Counted from the stretch's first letter, positions 43,984 to 51,921 are shown. The stretch: DNA of 64,000 nucleotides from Sphingobacteriales bacterium 46-32 (GCA_001898485.1 MKTY01000019.1:310001-374000), one strand, 5' to 3'. Notes: generated from the sequence alone by a model not told the origin. Numbers and translations: made by a program.

Positions 43984-44700
43984 ATGACAAATCTGAGTCA
44001 GCAAACCCTGGCGGAGATAGTAACAAATGATCATCGTACCGCTGGTGTCCTCGAAAAATACAGTCTTGATTTCTGCTGTAAAGGCAAACGTACACTTACA
44101 GATGCCTGTGCCGAAAAGGGGTTAAGTGTAGACAATATACTGGCCGAGTTGCAGCCCGTGCTGGAGATGCCTGTGCAAAGACAGTTACCTTTTACAGAAA
44201 TGTCTGGCGAGCAACTGGTATCTTATATTGTTACGCATCATCATTATTATGTAAAGCAGATTATGCCTCAGCTGCTGCTGCATTTGCATAAAGTAGCCAC
44301 AAAGCATGGAAGCCGTTTTCCTTTCATGGTCGAAGTATTTAACCTGTTTACCAGCGTGCAGGAAGAAATGACTCTGCACATGCAGAAGGAAGAGCGTATC
44401 CTATTTCCTGCCATAATTAAGGCCGAACAGGCTTTTACAAATAACGATAATGCTGCCATGGCCTGCTCTGTAATAAATGGTGCCGTATTGGTAATGGAAA
44501 AAGAACATGATGAAGCAGGTGAGTTGATGACTTCCATTCATCAACTTACAAATGGTTACCAGCCACCGGCCGATGCCTGCAATACTTTTCGGCTTAGCCT
44601 GGCCGAGTTGAAAGAGTTTGAAGAGGACCTGCACCGGCATGTGCATCTCGAAAACCATATCCTGTTTCCGATGGCTGCTACTTTTTGCAGCGAGTTCTGA
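43984..44700 (+). CDS. ric: iron-sulfur cluster repair di-iron protein RIC/ScdA/YtfE
   Basis: The 238-residue protein has an N-terminal ScdA domain (about 1-60) with Y-S-L-D-F-C-C-K-G, the conserved di-cysteine motif, and a hemerythrin-like four-helix bundle with His/Glu ligands in T-H-H-H-Y-Y (about 84-89), M-Q-K-E-E-R-I-L-F-P, E-K-E-H-D-E-A-G and H-L-E-N-H-I-L-F-P. RIC repairs [Fe-S] clusters after nitrosative stress and can release NO. It follows the 12-TM gene by 40 bases, and the group with the Crp/Fnr regulator makes NO detoxification the likely theme. The last codons are duplicated in the tandem repeat that follows. Confidence 0.96.
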   Translation: MTNLSQQTLAEIVTNDHRTAGVLEKYSLDFCCKGKRTLTDACAEKGLSVDNILAELQPVLEMPVQRQLPFTEMSGEQLVSYIVTHHHYYVKQIMPQLLLHLHKVATKHGSRFPFMVEVFNLFTSVQEEMTLHMQKEERILFPAIIKAEQAFTNNDNAAMACSVINGAVLVMEKEHDEAGELMTSIHQLTNGYQPPADACNTFRLSLAELKEFEEDLHRHVHLENHILFPMAATFCSEF

Positions 44701-45005
44701 GTTTTAGGTTATAAGTTTTGAGTTATAAGTATTAAGTGCTGGGTAATAAGTTGTAAAACTCAGTAATAAGTGTTCAAAACTGTACGATTAGTTTAAGCTT
44801 ATCTGATACGGCTGGAAGATCAAGCTCTGGCTATTGCAAATAAGTGTAGTGTTCAGCGAGTTCTGAGTTTTAGGTTATAAGTATTAAGTGCTGGGTAATA
44901 AGTTGTAAAACTCAGTAATAAGTGTTCAAAACTGTACGATTAGTTTAAGCTTATCTGATACGGCTGGAAGATCAAGCTCTGGCTATTGCTAATAAGTGTA
45001 GTGTT
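44688..45005. repeat. tandem duplication (166 and 152 bp) starting inside the end of ric
   Basis: Copy 1 is 44688-44853 and copy 2 is 44854-45005. They differ by one 14-base insertion in copy 1 (around 44714-44728) and a single substitution (44838 against 44990). The unit starts with the last two full codons and stop of ric (C-A-G-C-G-A-G-T-T-C-T-G-A context) and contains many ATAAGT words. The near-identity points to a recent event. The 381-base gap to the next gene holds no ORF of interest. Confidence 0.95.
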
Positions 45006-45014
45006 CAGTAAGAG

Positions 45015-45066
45015 GATCACTTAACTTATCACCTATTACTTAAAACTTAGAACTTATCACTTCGAA
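45015..45066. repeat. inverted relative of the tandem repeat's A/T-rich word
   Basis: The segment CTTAACTTATC ... TTAAAACTTAGAACTTATC is the reverse complement of the opening of the tandem repeat: 17 of 20 bases match between AGTTCTGAGTTTTAGGTTATA (44693 onward) and the complement here. The two halves could fold over the tandem copies. Confidence 0.6.
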
Positions 45067-45077
45067 CTATACCTTTG
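45047..45077 (+). promoter_or_regulatory. promoter of the Crp/Fnr-type gene at 45082
   Basis: TACCTTTG (45070-45077) matches TAnnTTTG exactly; TTAG (45047-45050) is a 3-of-4 -33 element with a 19-base spacer. The -7 element ends 4 bases before the ATG at 45082, so the mRNA is probably leaderless. Confidence 0.6.
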
Positions 45078-45081
45078 CTGC

Positions 45082-45693
45082 ATGTCACACCCGCTTATTA
45101 CACATGTGCGTCGTTTTGTTGACCTGGATGAATCCGCAGAAGACAACCTGCTGTCTTTCTTTGAACCCATGTCTCTGCAAAAAAAGCAACATATCGTTGA
45201 GGAAGGAAAATTATGCAGATACAACCTGTTTGTAGTAAAAGGGTGCATGCGCCTGCTGCTGATCGATAATAAAGGAAATGAGCAAACCATTCAGTTTGCC
45301 ATCGAAAACTGGTGGATTACGGATGTGGCCGCATTCCTGTCATTGCGTAATGCTTCATTTTCTATACAGGCAATCGAAGACTGTGAGGTGTTGGCAATTA
45401 CAGCAAGCCGGCAGGAGGCACTGTTTCGGGAGGTTCCTGCTATGGAACGCTATTTCCGCCAAATCTATGAACGCGCTTATGCGGCCAGCCTCTTTCGGGT
45501 GAGTTGGATATTTAATCTGACAAAAGAAGAGTTTTACGATCATTTCTCTGCTAATCATCCTGATTTTATTCAACGTATTCCACAAAAGATGCTTGCTTCA
45601 TTCCTGGGGTTTACTCCCGAATATTTAAGTGAGTTACGGAAGAAACGTGCTGGTAAGGGGAAAGGTGGAAGCAGAAACGTAAAGAGTCAATGA
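45082..45693 (+). CDS. Crp/Fnr-family transcriptional regulator
   Basis: The 203-residue protein has a cNMP-binding-like beta-roll (about 20-115: QHIVEEGKLCRYNLFVVKGC, QTIQFAIENWWITD) and a C-terminal HTH, IPQKMLASFLGFTPEYLSEL, followed by the basic tail R-K-K-R-A-G-K-G-K. It is of the Bacteroidota subfamily with a W-W-I-T-D segment in the ligand lobe, different from the nos-linked Crp. No signature cysteines are present, and the ligand is unknown. It stands after the tandem repeat, with its own promoter abutting the start codon, and is followed by a 237-base gap, so it is probably monocistronic. Confidence 0.9.
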   Translation: MSHPLITHVRRFVDLDESAEDNLLSFFEPMSLQKKQHIVEEGKLCRYNLFVVKGCMRLLLIDNKGNEQTIQFAIENWWITDVAAFLSLRNASFSIQAIEDCEVLAITASRQEALFREVPAMERYFRQIYERAYAASLFRVSWIFNLTKEEFYDHFSANHPDFIQRIPQKMLASFLGFTPEYLSELRKKRAGKGKGGSRNVKSQ

Positions 45694-45930
45694 GATGAGA
45701 TCAGGAAAAGGCAAAAGTTGTGTGGTCTGACACCGTTTATATAAAAAAAGGACCTTTGGTATATTTCCGGATAAAGGAGAATAAGCAACAAACTGTCTAT
45801 CAGTTGCAGGAAAGTACCCATGAGCGATACACAAATACGAATAGATATAACCCGTATTGGTTTTTCCGGACATAAGGATAGTCTGTTGATTTTAGTCACT
45901 TATTTTATTTGCATCTATAAAATCTATAGT

Positions 45931-46317
45931 ATGCATAAAGTAAGGTTATTTCTCTTGTTGGCTTTGGGGCTATCACTTGTTGGGATGTCTTGTGAAAAGG
46001 ACAAGGAAAATGGCAGTTCATCCCGTACGGTAAAATATGAAGTGAGTGGAAATTTCAGCGGATTTCTGGTAATTAACTATACAACCGCATCGGGTGGTTC
46101 CGTGAATGAAGAGATCACAACACTTCCCTGGAGTAAGGAAGTAACATATGCCAGCAATGTAACAGCTGCGGGTTTCGGAATAGGTGGTAGTGGTGGTACT
46201 GCCGGGCAGACAATTTCGGTTGTGGTTAAGCGTGGAGGCAGCCAGGTGTCTTCTACTCCGGCAACTGCTAATAGTGCCGGAGCGATTTCCGCTTCTGCGC
46301 CAGTGGTGACTTTCTAA
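45931..46317 (+). CDS. MmpS-like small lipoprotein
   Basis: The 128-residue protein begins MHKVRLFLLLALGLSLVGMS-C, a lipoprotein signal with Cys21. Its mature domain (V-K-Y-E-V-S-G, then VINYTTASGGSVNEEIT, L-P-W-S-K-E-V-T-Y, G-Q-T-I-S-V-V-V-K-R-G-G) is the single beta-sandwich of MmpS-like proteins. In mycobacteria such domains assist RND transport, but in Bacteroidota they are free lipoproteins of unknown role. The later ATG at 45931 is preferred to one at 45820 because it begins the signal peptide. It is followed by a strong terminator. Confidence 0.75.
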   Translation: MHKVRLFLLLALGLSLVGMSCEKDKENGSSSRTVKYEVSGNFSGFLVINYTTASGGSVNEEITTLPWSKEVTYASNVTAAGFGIGGSGGTAGQTISVVVKRGGSQVSSTPATANSAGAISASAPVVTF

Positions 46318-46321
46318 GCCG

Positions 46322-46362
46322 AAATGCCGGCAGGTGTATCATAGAATACCTGCCGGCATTTT
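46322..46362 (+). terminator. intrinsic terminator after the MmpS-like gene
   Basis: Arms AAATGCCGGCAGGT (46322-46335) and ACCTGCCGGCATTT (46348-46361) pair perfectly over 14 bases with a 12-base loop and T-run. The flanking A and T tracts would let it work for the opposing VOC gene as well. Confidence 0.9.
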
Positions 46363-46408
46363 CATTCGCCCAGGGGCCATAACAGCCCGTTGCAAATGGG
46401 GCTTTCCT

Positions 46409-46780
46409 TTATGCGTGCACCTGACACACCTCCAGCATATTCCCGTCGGGGTCGTGAAAGGTGAAATAAGTAACCGCATGGTCAGTGACTATTTCTCCCA
46501 CAGCTACACCCTGAGCCGATAAATGATCATGTGTCTGCTGCGCATCGGCCGCTCTGAAAATAGGATAGGCGGCCGTTTTACTGTTGATATGGATGGGTTC
46601 ATCCGTTTGCCAGATGGTAATGCTTACTGATCCATGGGTGTCAAGCACCGCCAGTTTGTGGATGTCATCTTCATGTAAAACAGCAAAGGATAGTTTTTGG
46701 GTGTACCAATTTTTTGATCTTTCAATATCGGCTACGCGCAAGATGAGAGTGTCTATTCCCTGGAGAAAATTATTAATCAT
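46409..46780 (-). CDS. VOC family protein (glyoxalase/bleomycin-resistance-like)
   Basis: The protein (123 residues) is a single VOC fold of two beta-alpha-beta-beta-beta modules: D-T-L-I-L-R-V-A-D-I-E-R-S-K-N-W-Y in the first, and F-H-D-P-D-G-N-M-L-E-V-C-Q in the second, a G-N-x-x-E block usual for the metal-binding Glu. It is 30-40% shorter in insertions than methylmalonyl-CoA epimerases. The substrate is unknown. The ATG at 46780 fits the family start; an upstream ATG at 46801 adds seven residues. It converges on the MmpS-like gene, separated by a terminator. Confidence 0.85.
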   Translation of the reverse strand: MINNFLQGIDTLILRVADIERSKNWYTQKLSFAVLHEDDIHKLAVLDTHGSVSITIWQTDEPIHINSKTAAYPIFRAADAQQTHDHLSAQGVAVGEIVTDHAVTYFTFHDPDGNMLEVCQVHA

Positions 46781-46936
46781 ACAGCAATAAATGAACGGCA
46801 ATATTACAGGTTTTAAATGTCAAACTCTTTACTAAGAATCAAGGATATCTTTTAGGATTTGTCTTAAAGAACATCCGGGGCAGGAGAATGGAAATTTGTA
46901 TTTACCTTTCCTGTAAAGATTTTAATATTTTTTGCC

Positions 46937-47773
46937 ATGCAATCTGTTCCTGTTCCAACGGCTCATCTTTTTCCTGTACTGGATCAGCATCTTATAACTC
47001 TTTTGCGCAGCCTGCAGCCTGCTGACTGGAACCGGCCCACCCTGGCGCGTCAGTGGACGGTCAAGGATATAGCTGCTCATCTGCTCGATGGCAACATCCG
47101 GGTTATTTCTATTTATCGGGACAGGCATTTTGGCGAAGCGCCTCCGGAAATTAACGGATATGATGACCTGGTTGCTTTTTTAAATGAATTGAATGGAGTA
47201 TGGGTGAAAGCGTTGAAAAGAATGAGTCCGGCGCTGCTTACAGATCTGCTGGCGCATACTGGTGCAGCTTATGCCGAACAACTGCAACGGCTGGATCCCT
47301 GGGAAAAGGCTTTATTTGCTGTGGCATGGGCTGGCGAAGAAGTCTCCTTCAACTGGTTTCATATTGCCCGTGAATACACCGAAAAATTTCATCATCAGCT
47401 TCAGCTACGCGAAGCAGTAGGGCAGACAGAAGTATTAATGACCCCCGAGCTTTTTTATCCGTTTATCAATACACTGATGCGTGGCCTTCCATACGCTTAC
47501 CGGAATACGGAAGCGCCGGCAGGTACTATTGTGCAGGTAAATATAACAGGCGAAGCGGGTGGAAGCTGGCATCTGATCAGAAACGGACAGCAGTGGATGT
47601 TGCAGGAGGGAGTTGCAGGGAATGCCGCTGCAGTAGTGAGTATTTCTCCCGCTACGGCCTGGAAATTATTTACTAAAGGACTTACTGCGCATGAAGCGGA
47701 ACAGCAGACTTCAATAAGCGGTGATACAGCTTTGGGCAAAGCTGCTCTTTCAATGATTGCAGTGATGGCCTGA
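46937..47773 (+). CDS. DinB/MDMPI-like maleylpyruvate isomerase family protein
   Basis: The 278-residue protein has an N-terminal four-helix DinB/MDMPI domain (about 10-175), beginning P-A-D-W-N-R-P-T-L-A-R-Q-W-T-V-K-D-I-A-A-H-L (His at about 48 with downstream H-I-A-R-E-Y-T-E-K-F-H-H), and a C-terminal SCP2-like region (about 195-275: GSWHLIRNGQQWMLQEG). The W-T-V-K-D-I-A-A-H-L block is the mycothiol-dependent isomerase signature; Bacteroidota do not make mycothiol, so the cofactor thiol may be bacillithiol or none. It is the only gene here of its type and has its stop 6 bases from the convergent VOC gene. Confidence 0.85.
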   Translation: MQSVPVPTAHLFPVLDQHLITLLRSLQPADWNRPTLARQWTVKDIAAHLLDGNIRVISIYRDRHFGEAPPEINGYDDLVAFLNELNGVWVKALKRMSPALLTDLLAHTGAAYAEQLQRLDPWEKALFAVAWAGEEVSFNWFHIAREYTEKFHHQLQLREAVGQTEVLMTPELFYPFINTLMRGLPYAYRNTEAPAGTIVQVNITGEAGGSWHLIRNGQQWMLQEGVAGNAAAVVSISPATAWKLFTKGLTAHEAEQQTSISGDTALGKAALSMIAVMA

Positions 47774-47779
47774 TTTCAG

Positions 47780-48145
47780 TTATTTTTTCAGGATAAATAC
47801 TGTGCCGGCCGGATCCATAATCCAGTGCATCTCTTCTGGTATCTGCTGCAGTTCATCGCAGGTATTTATGCCGTGACCGGCCAGGTGACTTACTGCTTTT
47901 TCCACATCATTGGTCTTTAATTCAAGCCAGGTTTCTGCATGGGTGCAGCTATCCACACAATCAAGCCAGATTGTGTTAGGGCCAAACTGTACCTGATGTG
48001 TTCGGGATACTGTGGGATTGCTGATGGGCTTTTCTTCTGTTGGCAATCTGAGTACATTTTTATAAAAATCTACTGTTTGCTCATATTTACTACGCGGTAT
48101 TTTAATGGCTATGTTGAGGCCTCCGTTAAATTCAGGTTGTGTCAT
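47780..48145 (-). CDS. VOC family protein
   Basis: The 121-residue protein is a single VOC domain with I-K-I-P-R-S-K-Y-E-Q-T-V-D-F-Y-K-N-V-L-R-L (first module) and W-I-M-D-P-A-G-T-V-F-I-L in the second. The metal-ligand His of the first strand is replaced (N-I-A-I-K-I-P), so a catalytic metal site is doubtful. The C-terminal third carries C-D-E-L-Q-Q-I-P-E-E-M-H. The substrate is unknown. It converges with the MDMPI-like gene with only 6 bases between stops. Confidence 0.8.
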   Translation of the reverse strand: MTQPEFNGGLNIAIKIPRSKYEQTVDFYKNVLRLPTEEKPISNPTVSRTHQVQFGPNTIWLDCVDSCTHAETWLELKTNDVEKAVSHLAGHGINTCDELQQIPEEMHWIMDPAGTVFILKK

Positions 48146-48176
48146 TTTCCTGGTTATTTGTATTGGCTTAAAACGT

Positions 48177-48211
48177 ACAACTTATAAGTCAAAACTTTCA
48201 ACTTATTATCC
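48177..48211. repeat. ATAAGTT-type dispersed word
   Basis: The stretch ACAACTTATAAGTC-AAAACTTTCAACTTATT carries the AACTTAT and AAAACTT words also seen in reverse at 44690-44760 and in the same sense at 45015-45066. It lies in the divergent gap between a VOC gene and the small TonB-receptor partner gene. Confidence 0.45.
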
Positions 48212-48222
48212 ATTTTCTGTTT

Positions 48223-48543
48223 ATGACCTATCTTTATCGCGTGAAGAAATGGGTATCCATATTTTTTTTGTTACTGGTTGCTACAGGCAGTTTTGTACCC
48301 TGCTGTGCCGAAGACGACTGCGCCACAGAAGTTTCGGCCAGCACTGATAATGGGCATAATGATGATGATAGAACGGGCTGTTCTCCTTTTTTTGCCTGTG
48401 GTACCTGTGCACCTGCTATTGTTGTGCACACCCCGGTGCCGGTCAATCAGCAGCCTTTCCCCGAAAAGGTAGCCTACCAGTTTGTGGCAGATGACGGATT
48501 AGCGCAGTATCATCCATCTTTTTTTCAGCCTCCCCGGCAGTGA
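48223..48543 (+). CDS. small exported cysteine-containing protein upstream of a TonB receptor
   Basis: The 106-residue protein has a signal segment (KKWVSIFFLLLVATGSFVP) and a short mature part with six cysteines (two in C-C-A, C-A-T, C-S-P, C-G-T-C), a D-D-D acidic run and H-T-P-V-P. The C-x-x-C pair and acidic/His residues suggest metal binding; the layout resembles small proteins, such as DUF6660, often seen before metal-related TonB receptors. I cannot confirm the family. The gene is 51 bases upstream of the TonB receptor on the same strand and is probably co-transcribed. Confidence 0.65.
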   Translation: MTYLYRVKKWVSIFFLLLVATGSFVPCCAEDDCATEVSASTDNGHNDDDRTGCSPFFACGTCAPAIVVHTPVPVNQQPFPEKVAYQFVADDGLAQYHPSFFQPPRQ

Positions 48544-48594
48544 TCGCTTTATATTTTGCTATCACATTTATTAATCTAAATTTTTCCGATAAAG

Positions 48595-50751
48595 ATGAAG
48601 TACCTGATTGCAGGACTGATCCTGTGTGTATGCACCTGTACCATACAGGCTCAGTATATTTTTACAGCCCGAGTAATTAATAAAGAATCCGGAGAACCAC
48701 TGGCAGGAGCAACCCTGAAATGGTTGCAGGGAAACAGGGCTACCGTAGCTGACTCGGCCGGTAAAGTGAGTATACATGAAATAACGGGAGGCAAACAGGA
48801 TTTTCTGATCACCTATGTAGGATTTGAAGAAAAACACCTTACAGTGGCCTTCCCTTTGATACAGGGAGATATTGTTATTGAAATGGAATATGCCGGTGAG
48901 CATGAAGATGAAGAAGAGGTTATAGTAAGGGCTACGCGCAGCAGCCGTACGATTGCCAATACAGCTACCCGCACAGAAGTGATATCGGGCGAAGAGCTGA
49001 CCGAAAAAGGAAACATGAAGCCTGGCGATATCCGGATGTTGCTCAACGAAAGTACCGGCATTCAAACCCAGCAGACCTCTGCCACCTCCTATAATTCCGG
49101 TATCCGGATACAGGGACTTGACGGGCGGTATACGCAGATACTGCGCGATGGTTATCCGCTTTACGCGGGTTTCTCCGGCGGATTGTCTTTGTTGCAGATA
49201 GCACCGCTTGATCTGAAACAGGTAGAGGTCATTAAAGGATCGGCTTCTACTTTGTATAGTGGCGGTGCTATTGCGGGACTGGTAAACCTGGTATCCAAAA
49301 CGCCGGGCGAGGAGAGGGTGCTCGATTTTCTGATCAATGGTACTTCGGCAGGCGGTCTTGATTTAAGTGGTTTTTACAGTGAAAAATATGGAAAGCTGGG
49401 TCTTACGGTATTTGCTTCGCGCAACAGCAATAAGGCCTTTGATCCTGCTGGTATCGGACTTACTGCCATTCCCAAATTTGAGCGGTACAGTATTAACCCG
49501 CGGCTGTTTTTTTATGGAAAGAATACAACAGCCGATATAGGTATCAGCTACGTAACCGAGGACCGCACCGGCGGCAGTATGGATTATATAAAGAATGGTG
49601 GTTCCGGTTTTTTTGAAAAGAATAATACAGATCGTATTACTACCCAACTGGGCATTACTCATCATCTGAACGAATACAGTTATCTGCAGTTTAAAAACAG
49701 TTATAGCCGGTTTGATCGTTCGATAGCTATTCCTGCCTACCGGTTTGATGCCTTGCAGCAGTCTTCTTTTTCTGAGTTTACCTGGAACCAACAGGGCGAA
49801 ACGGCCGACTGGATCCTGGGCGCTAACCTGCTTACTGATCAGCTTCGTGAACAACAGCTTAGCAGTGATCCATTAAGGAATTACAATTACAATACGGTGG
49901 GCTTATTTATACAAAACACCTGGACTGTTTCTTCCTTATTTACACTCGAGACGGGGCTTAGAGGAGATTATATTAATGAATACGGCTTCGAACTGTTGCC
50001 CCGCATTTCGGGTATGTTTAAACTATCGCCCAAAATAACCACCCGCCTGGGTGGGGGATTTGGTTATAAATCGCCCACTATTTTTACAGAAGAAGCTGAG
50101 CGTCGGCAGTTTCAGCATATCCTGCCCGTGGATATCAATGCTACACGTAATGAAAGATCAGCAGGAGGCAACTGGGATATCAATTACCGTACGCAGTTTG
50201 GAGAGATCGGTTTTACGTTTAATCACCTCTTTTTCTATACACGCCTCAACAGACCGTTGGTGCTAACGGCTGCATCAGGCAGTACCGTGCAGTTCGAAAA
50301 CTCCACCGGCTACCTCGATACAAAAGGTATGGAGACCAATATCCGCTTTACCTACGATCATTTCAAGCTGTTTGCAGGATATACCTATACAGATGCCAAC
50401 ACATATTTCTCCGATAAGCAATGGCTACCGCTAACGGCGCGCCACCGTTTAAACAATGTGCTGATGTATGAAATAGAAGATAAACTAAAAATAGGACTGG
50501 AAGCTTATTACTACAGTCCGCAAAAACTGAGCGATGGCAGCAGGGGTAAGCCCTACTGGATCACCGGCCTGATGGCAGAGAAACTATGGGAGAAGTTTTC
50601 TGTATTCGTGAATTTTGAAAATTTCTCCAATACCCGCCAGACACGTTTCGATACTATCTATACTGGTACCATCAACAACCCCGTATTCCGTGATATCTAC
50701 GCACCCGTGGATGGGTTTGTGATGAATGGCGGGGTGAAGATACGGTTGTAG
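48595..50751 (+). CDS. TonB-dependent receptor
   Basis: The 718-residue outer-membrane receptor has a signal peptide (to C-T-I-Q-A-Q), a carboxypeptidase-regulatory-like domain (about 25-105: ESGEPLAGATLKWLQGNRAT), an acidic linker E-H-E-D-E-E-E-V-I-V-R-A-T-R that holds the TonB box, a plug (about 115-235: GIRIQGLDGRYTQILRDGYP, QVEVIKGSASTLYSGGAIAG) and a barrel. Its size fits CirA/FecA-like receptors, not SusC (no SusD beside it). The adjacent cysteine-rich small protein suggests a metal or metal-chelate cargo, but no specific ligand can be read. A long palindrome follows the stop. Confidence 0.92.
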   Translation: MKYLIAGLILCVCTCTIQAQYIFTARVINKESGEPLAGATLKWLQGNRATVADSAGKVSIHEITGGKQDFLITYVGFEEKHLTVAFPLIQGDIVIEMEYAGEHEDEEEVIVRATRSSRTIANTATRTEVISGEELTEKGNMKPGDIRMLLNESTGIQTQQTSATSYNSGIRIQGLDGRYTQILRDGYPLYAGFSGGLSLLQIAPLDLKQVEVIKGSASTLYSGGAIAGLVNLVSKTPGEERVLDFLINGTSAGGLDLSGFYSEKYGKLGLTVFASRNSNKAFDPAGIGLTAIPKFERYSINPRLFFYGKNTTADIGISYVTEDRTGGSMDYIKNGGSGFFEKNNTDRITTQLGITHHLNEYSYLQFKNSYSRFDRSIAIPAYRFDALQQSSFSEFTWNQQGETADWILGANLLTDQLREQQLSSDPLRNYNYNTVGLFIQNTWTVSSLFTLETGLRGDYINEYGFELLPRISGMFKLSPKITTRLGGGFGYKSPTIFTEEAERRQFQHILPVDINATRNERSAGGNWDINYRTQFGEIGFTFNHLFFYTRLNRPLVLTAASGSTVQFENSTGYLDTKGMETNIRFTYDHFKLFAGYTYTDANTYFSDKQWLPLTARHRLNNVLMYEIEDKLKIGLEAYYYSPQKLSDGSRGKPYWITGLMAEKLWEKFSVFVNFENFSNTRQTRFDTIYTGTINNPVFRDIYAPVDGFVMNGGVKIRL

Positions 50752-50755
50752 GAAA

Positions 50756-50905
50756 GTATAAAGGTATAAAGGGTTTAAGTAGTTTAAGGAGTATAAAGAG
50801 TTTAAAGGGAGCATTAGCACATCAGCACATCAGCACATTTTATAATCAGTACCAGGAAACCCTTTAAACTCTTTATACGCCTTAAACCCTTTATACTTGT
50901 AAACC
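50756..50905. repeat. long imperfect palindrome of GTATAAAG(A/G)GTTTAA words
   Basis: GTATAAAGAGTTTAAAGGG (50791-50809) is exactly complementary to CCCTTTAAACTCTTTATAC (50860-50878), and outside it GTATAAAGGGTTTAAG (50764-50779) pairs exactly with CTTAAACCCTTTATAC (50881-50896). The 50-base loop holds three AGCACATC-type repeats (50816-50838). The arms share words with the palindrome at 58601-58690, so both belong to one dispersed family. It may also end the receptor transcript. Confidence 0.85.
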
Positions 50906-50988
50906 TTATAAATTTACACCTGTTTTTCCTGTCGCATTTCCCCACACAGAATGGCTGAAATGCACCCGCTGGGGCCTTATGCGCGTAG

Positions 50989-50996
50989 TATATTTG
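50989..50996 (+). promoter_or_regulatory. -7 element upstream of the PhnB-like gene
   Basis: TATATTTG matches TAnnTTTG exactly and lies 33 bases before the ATG at 51030. No TTG is found at the right distance upstream, so only half the promoter is supported. Confidence 0.4.
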
Positions 50997-51029
50997 TACC
51001 AGTATTAATAACGCTAAACAACGATTTAT

Positions 51030-51869
51030 ATGAGTAATCCTGTTTATCCCTGCATCTGGTTTGATGGCACAGCCAAGGAAGCAGCCGAACTGTATTGTTC
51101 TCTCTTTACCCAGTCTGCAATGAAGGAGTGTACACATATGGTGGTCAACTTTGAAATAGGAGGCCAGCACATTATGGGGCTCAATGCTGGTCCCATGTTT
51201 AAGCCCAATGCTGCCATTTCTTTTTATGCCACATTTGAGGATAAAGAAGCCCTGCTCAAGGCATGGAACACCTTGCTGCAGGGTGGGTCGGTACTGATGC
51301 CGCTGGATAAATATCAATGGAGCGAGCAATATGGCTGGCTGCAGGATAAATATGGCGTAAACTGGCAGCTTACCTATGGTAAAGTGAGTGCAGTGGGACA
51401 GGCAGTAGTACCCTTGTTCATGTTTTGCGGAGAGAACCAGGGTAAGGCGGAAGCGGCAATGAATTATTATATCAGCTTGTTTGATAACGGTCGTATTGAA
51501 ATGGCAGCACATTATGAGGAGGGAATGACCAAAGTAGATGCCCATGTAGTGCATGCACGTTTTCGTATCAATGATTCATTACTCATTGCAATGGATAGCG
51601 CCGTGGCGCAACCGTTTACTTTCAGTGAAGGCATATCAATGGTGGTGACCTGCGATACCCAGGAAGAGATAGATCATTACTGGAATAAATTATCTGTCAA
51701 TGGGCGCGAAAGTATGTGTGGCTGGTGCAGAGATCAGTTTGGAGTATGGTGGCAGGTAGTGCCTTCTGTGCTGGGGCAGCTGATGATGGATCGGGAACGT
51801 GCTCCGCGTGTGATGGACGCTTTTATGAAAATGAAGAAGTTCGATATCCAGGCATTGCTGGATGCCTGA
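51030..51869 (+). CDS. double VOC (PhnB-like) protein
   Basis: The 279-residue protein has two tandem PhnB-like VOC modules (about 1-125 and 128-275). Each carries the F/Y-G-x-x-G-V-x-W-Q-L/V end: WLQDKYGVNWQLTYGKV and CRDQFGVWWQVVPSVLGQLM. The first begins N-P-V-Y-P-C-I-W-F-D-G-T-A-K-E-A-A-E-L-Y, the usual start of the 3-demethylubiquinone-9 methyltransferase-like VOC family. The function is unknown; the family name is historical and no methyltransferase fold is present. Both halves look intact, suggesting an internal dimer. It is followed by a strong terminator. Confidence 0.9.
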   Translation: MSNPVYPCIWFDGTAKEAAELYCSLFTQSAMKECTHMVVNFEIGGQHIMGLNAGPMFKPNAAISFYATFEDKEALLKAWNTLLQGGSVLMPLDKYQWSEQYGWLQDKYGVNWQLTYGKVSAVGQAVVPLFMFCGENQGKAEAAMNYYISLFDNGRIEMAAHYEEGMTKVDAHVVHARFRINDSLLIAMDSAVAQPFTFSEGISMVVTCDTQEEIDHYWNKLSVNGRESMCGWCRDQFGVWWQVVPSVLGQLMMDRERAPRVMDAFMKMKKFDIQALLDA

Positions 51870-51921
51870 TACACCCATTCAGGAAAATGATGTCAGCAAC
51901 GGCTGATTTTGTAATTTACCG

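Noticed and set aside
44688-45005. CRISPR-like repeat array
   Set aside because: There are only two copies, of 150-166 bp and without spacers, so it is a tandem duplication.
50814-51554. 246-codon minus-strand frame covering the palindrome and the PhnB-like gene
   Set aside because: It is antisense to a clear double VOC gene and starts inside it.
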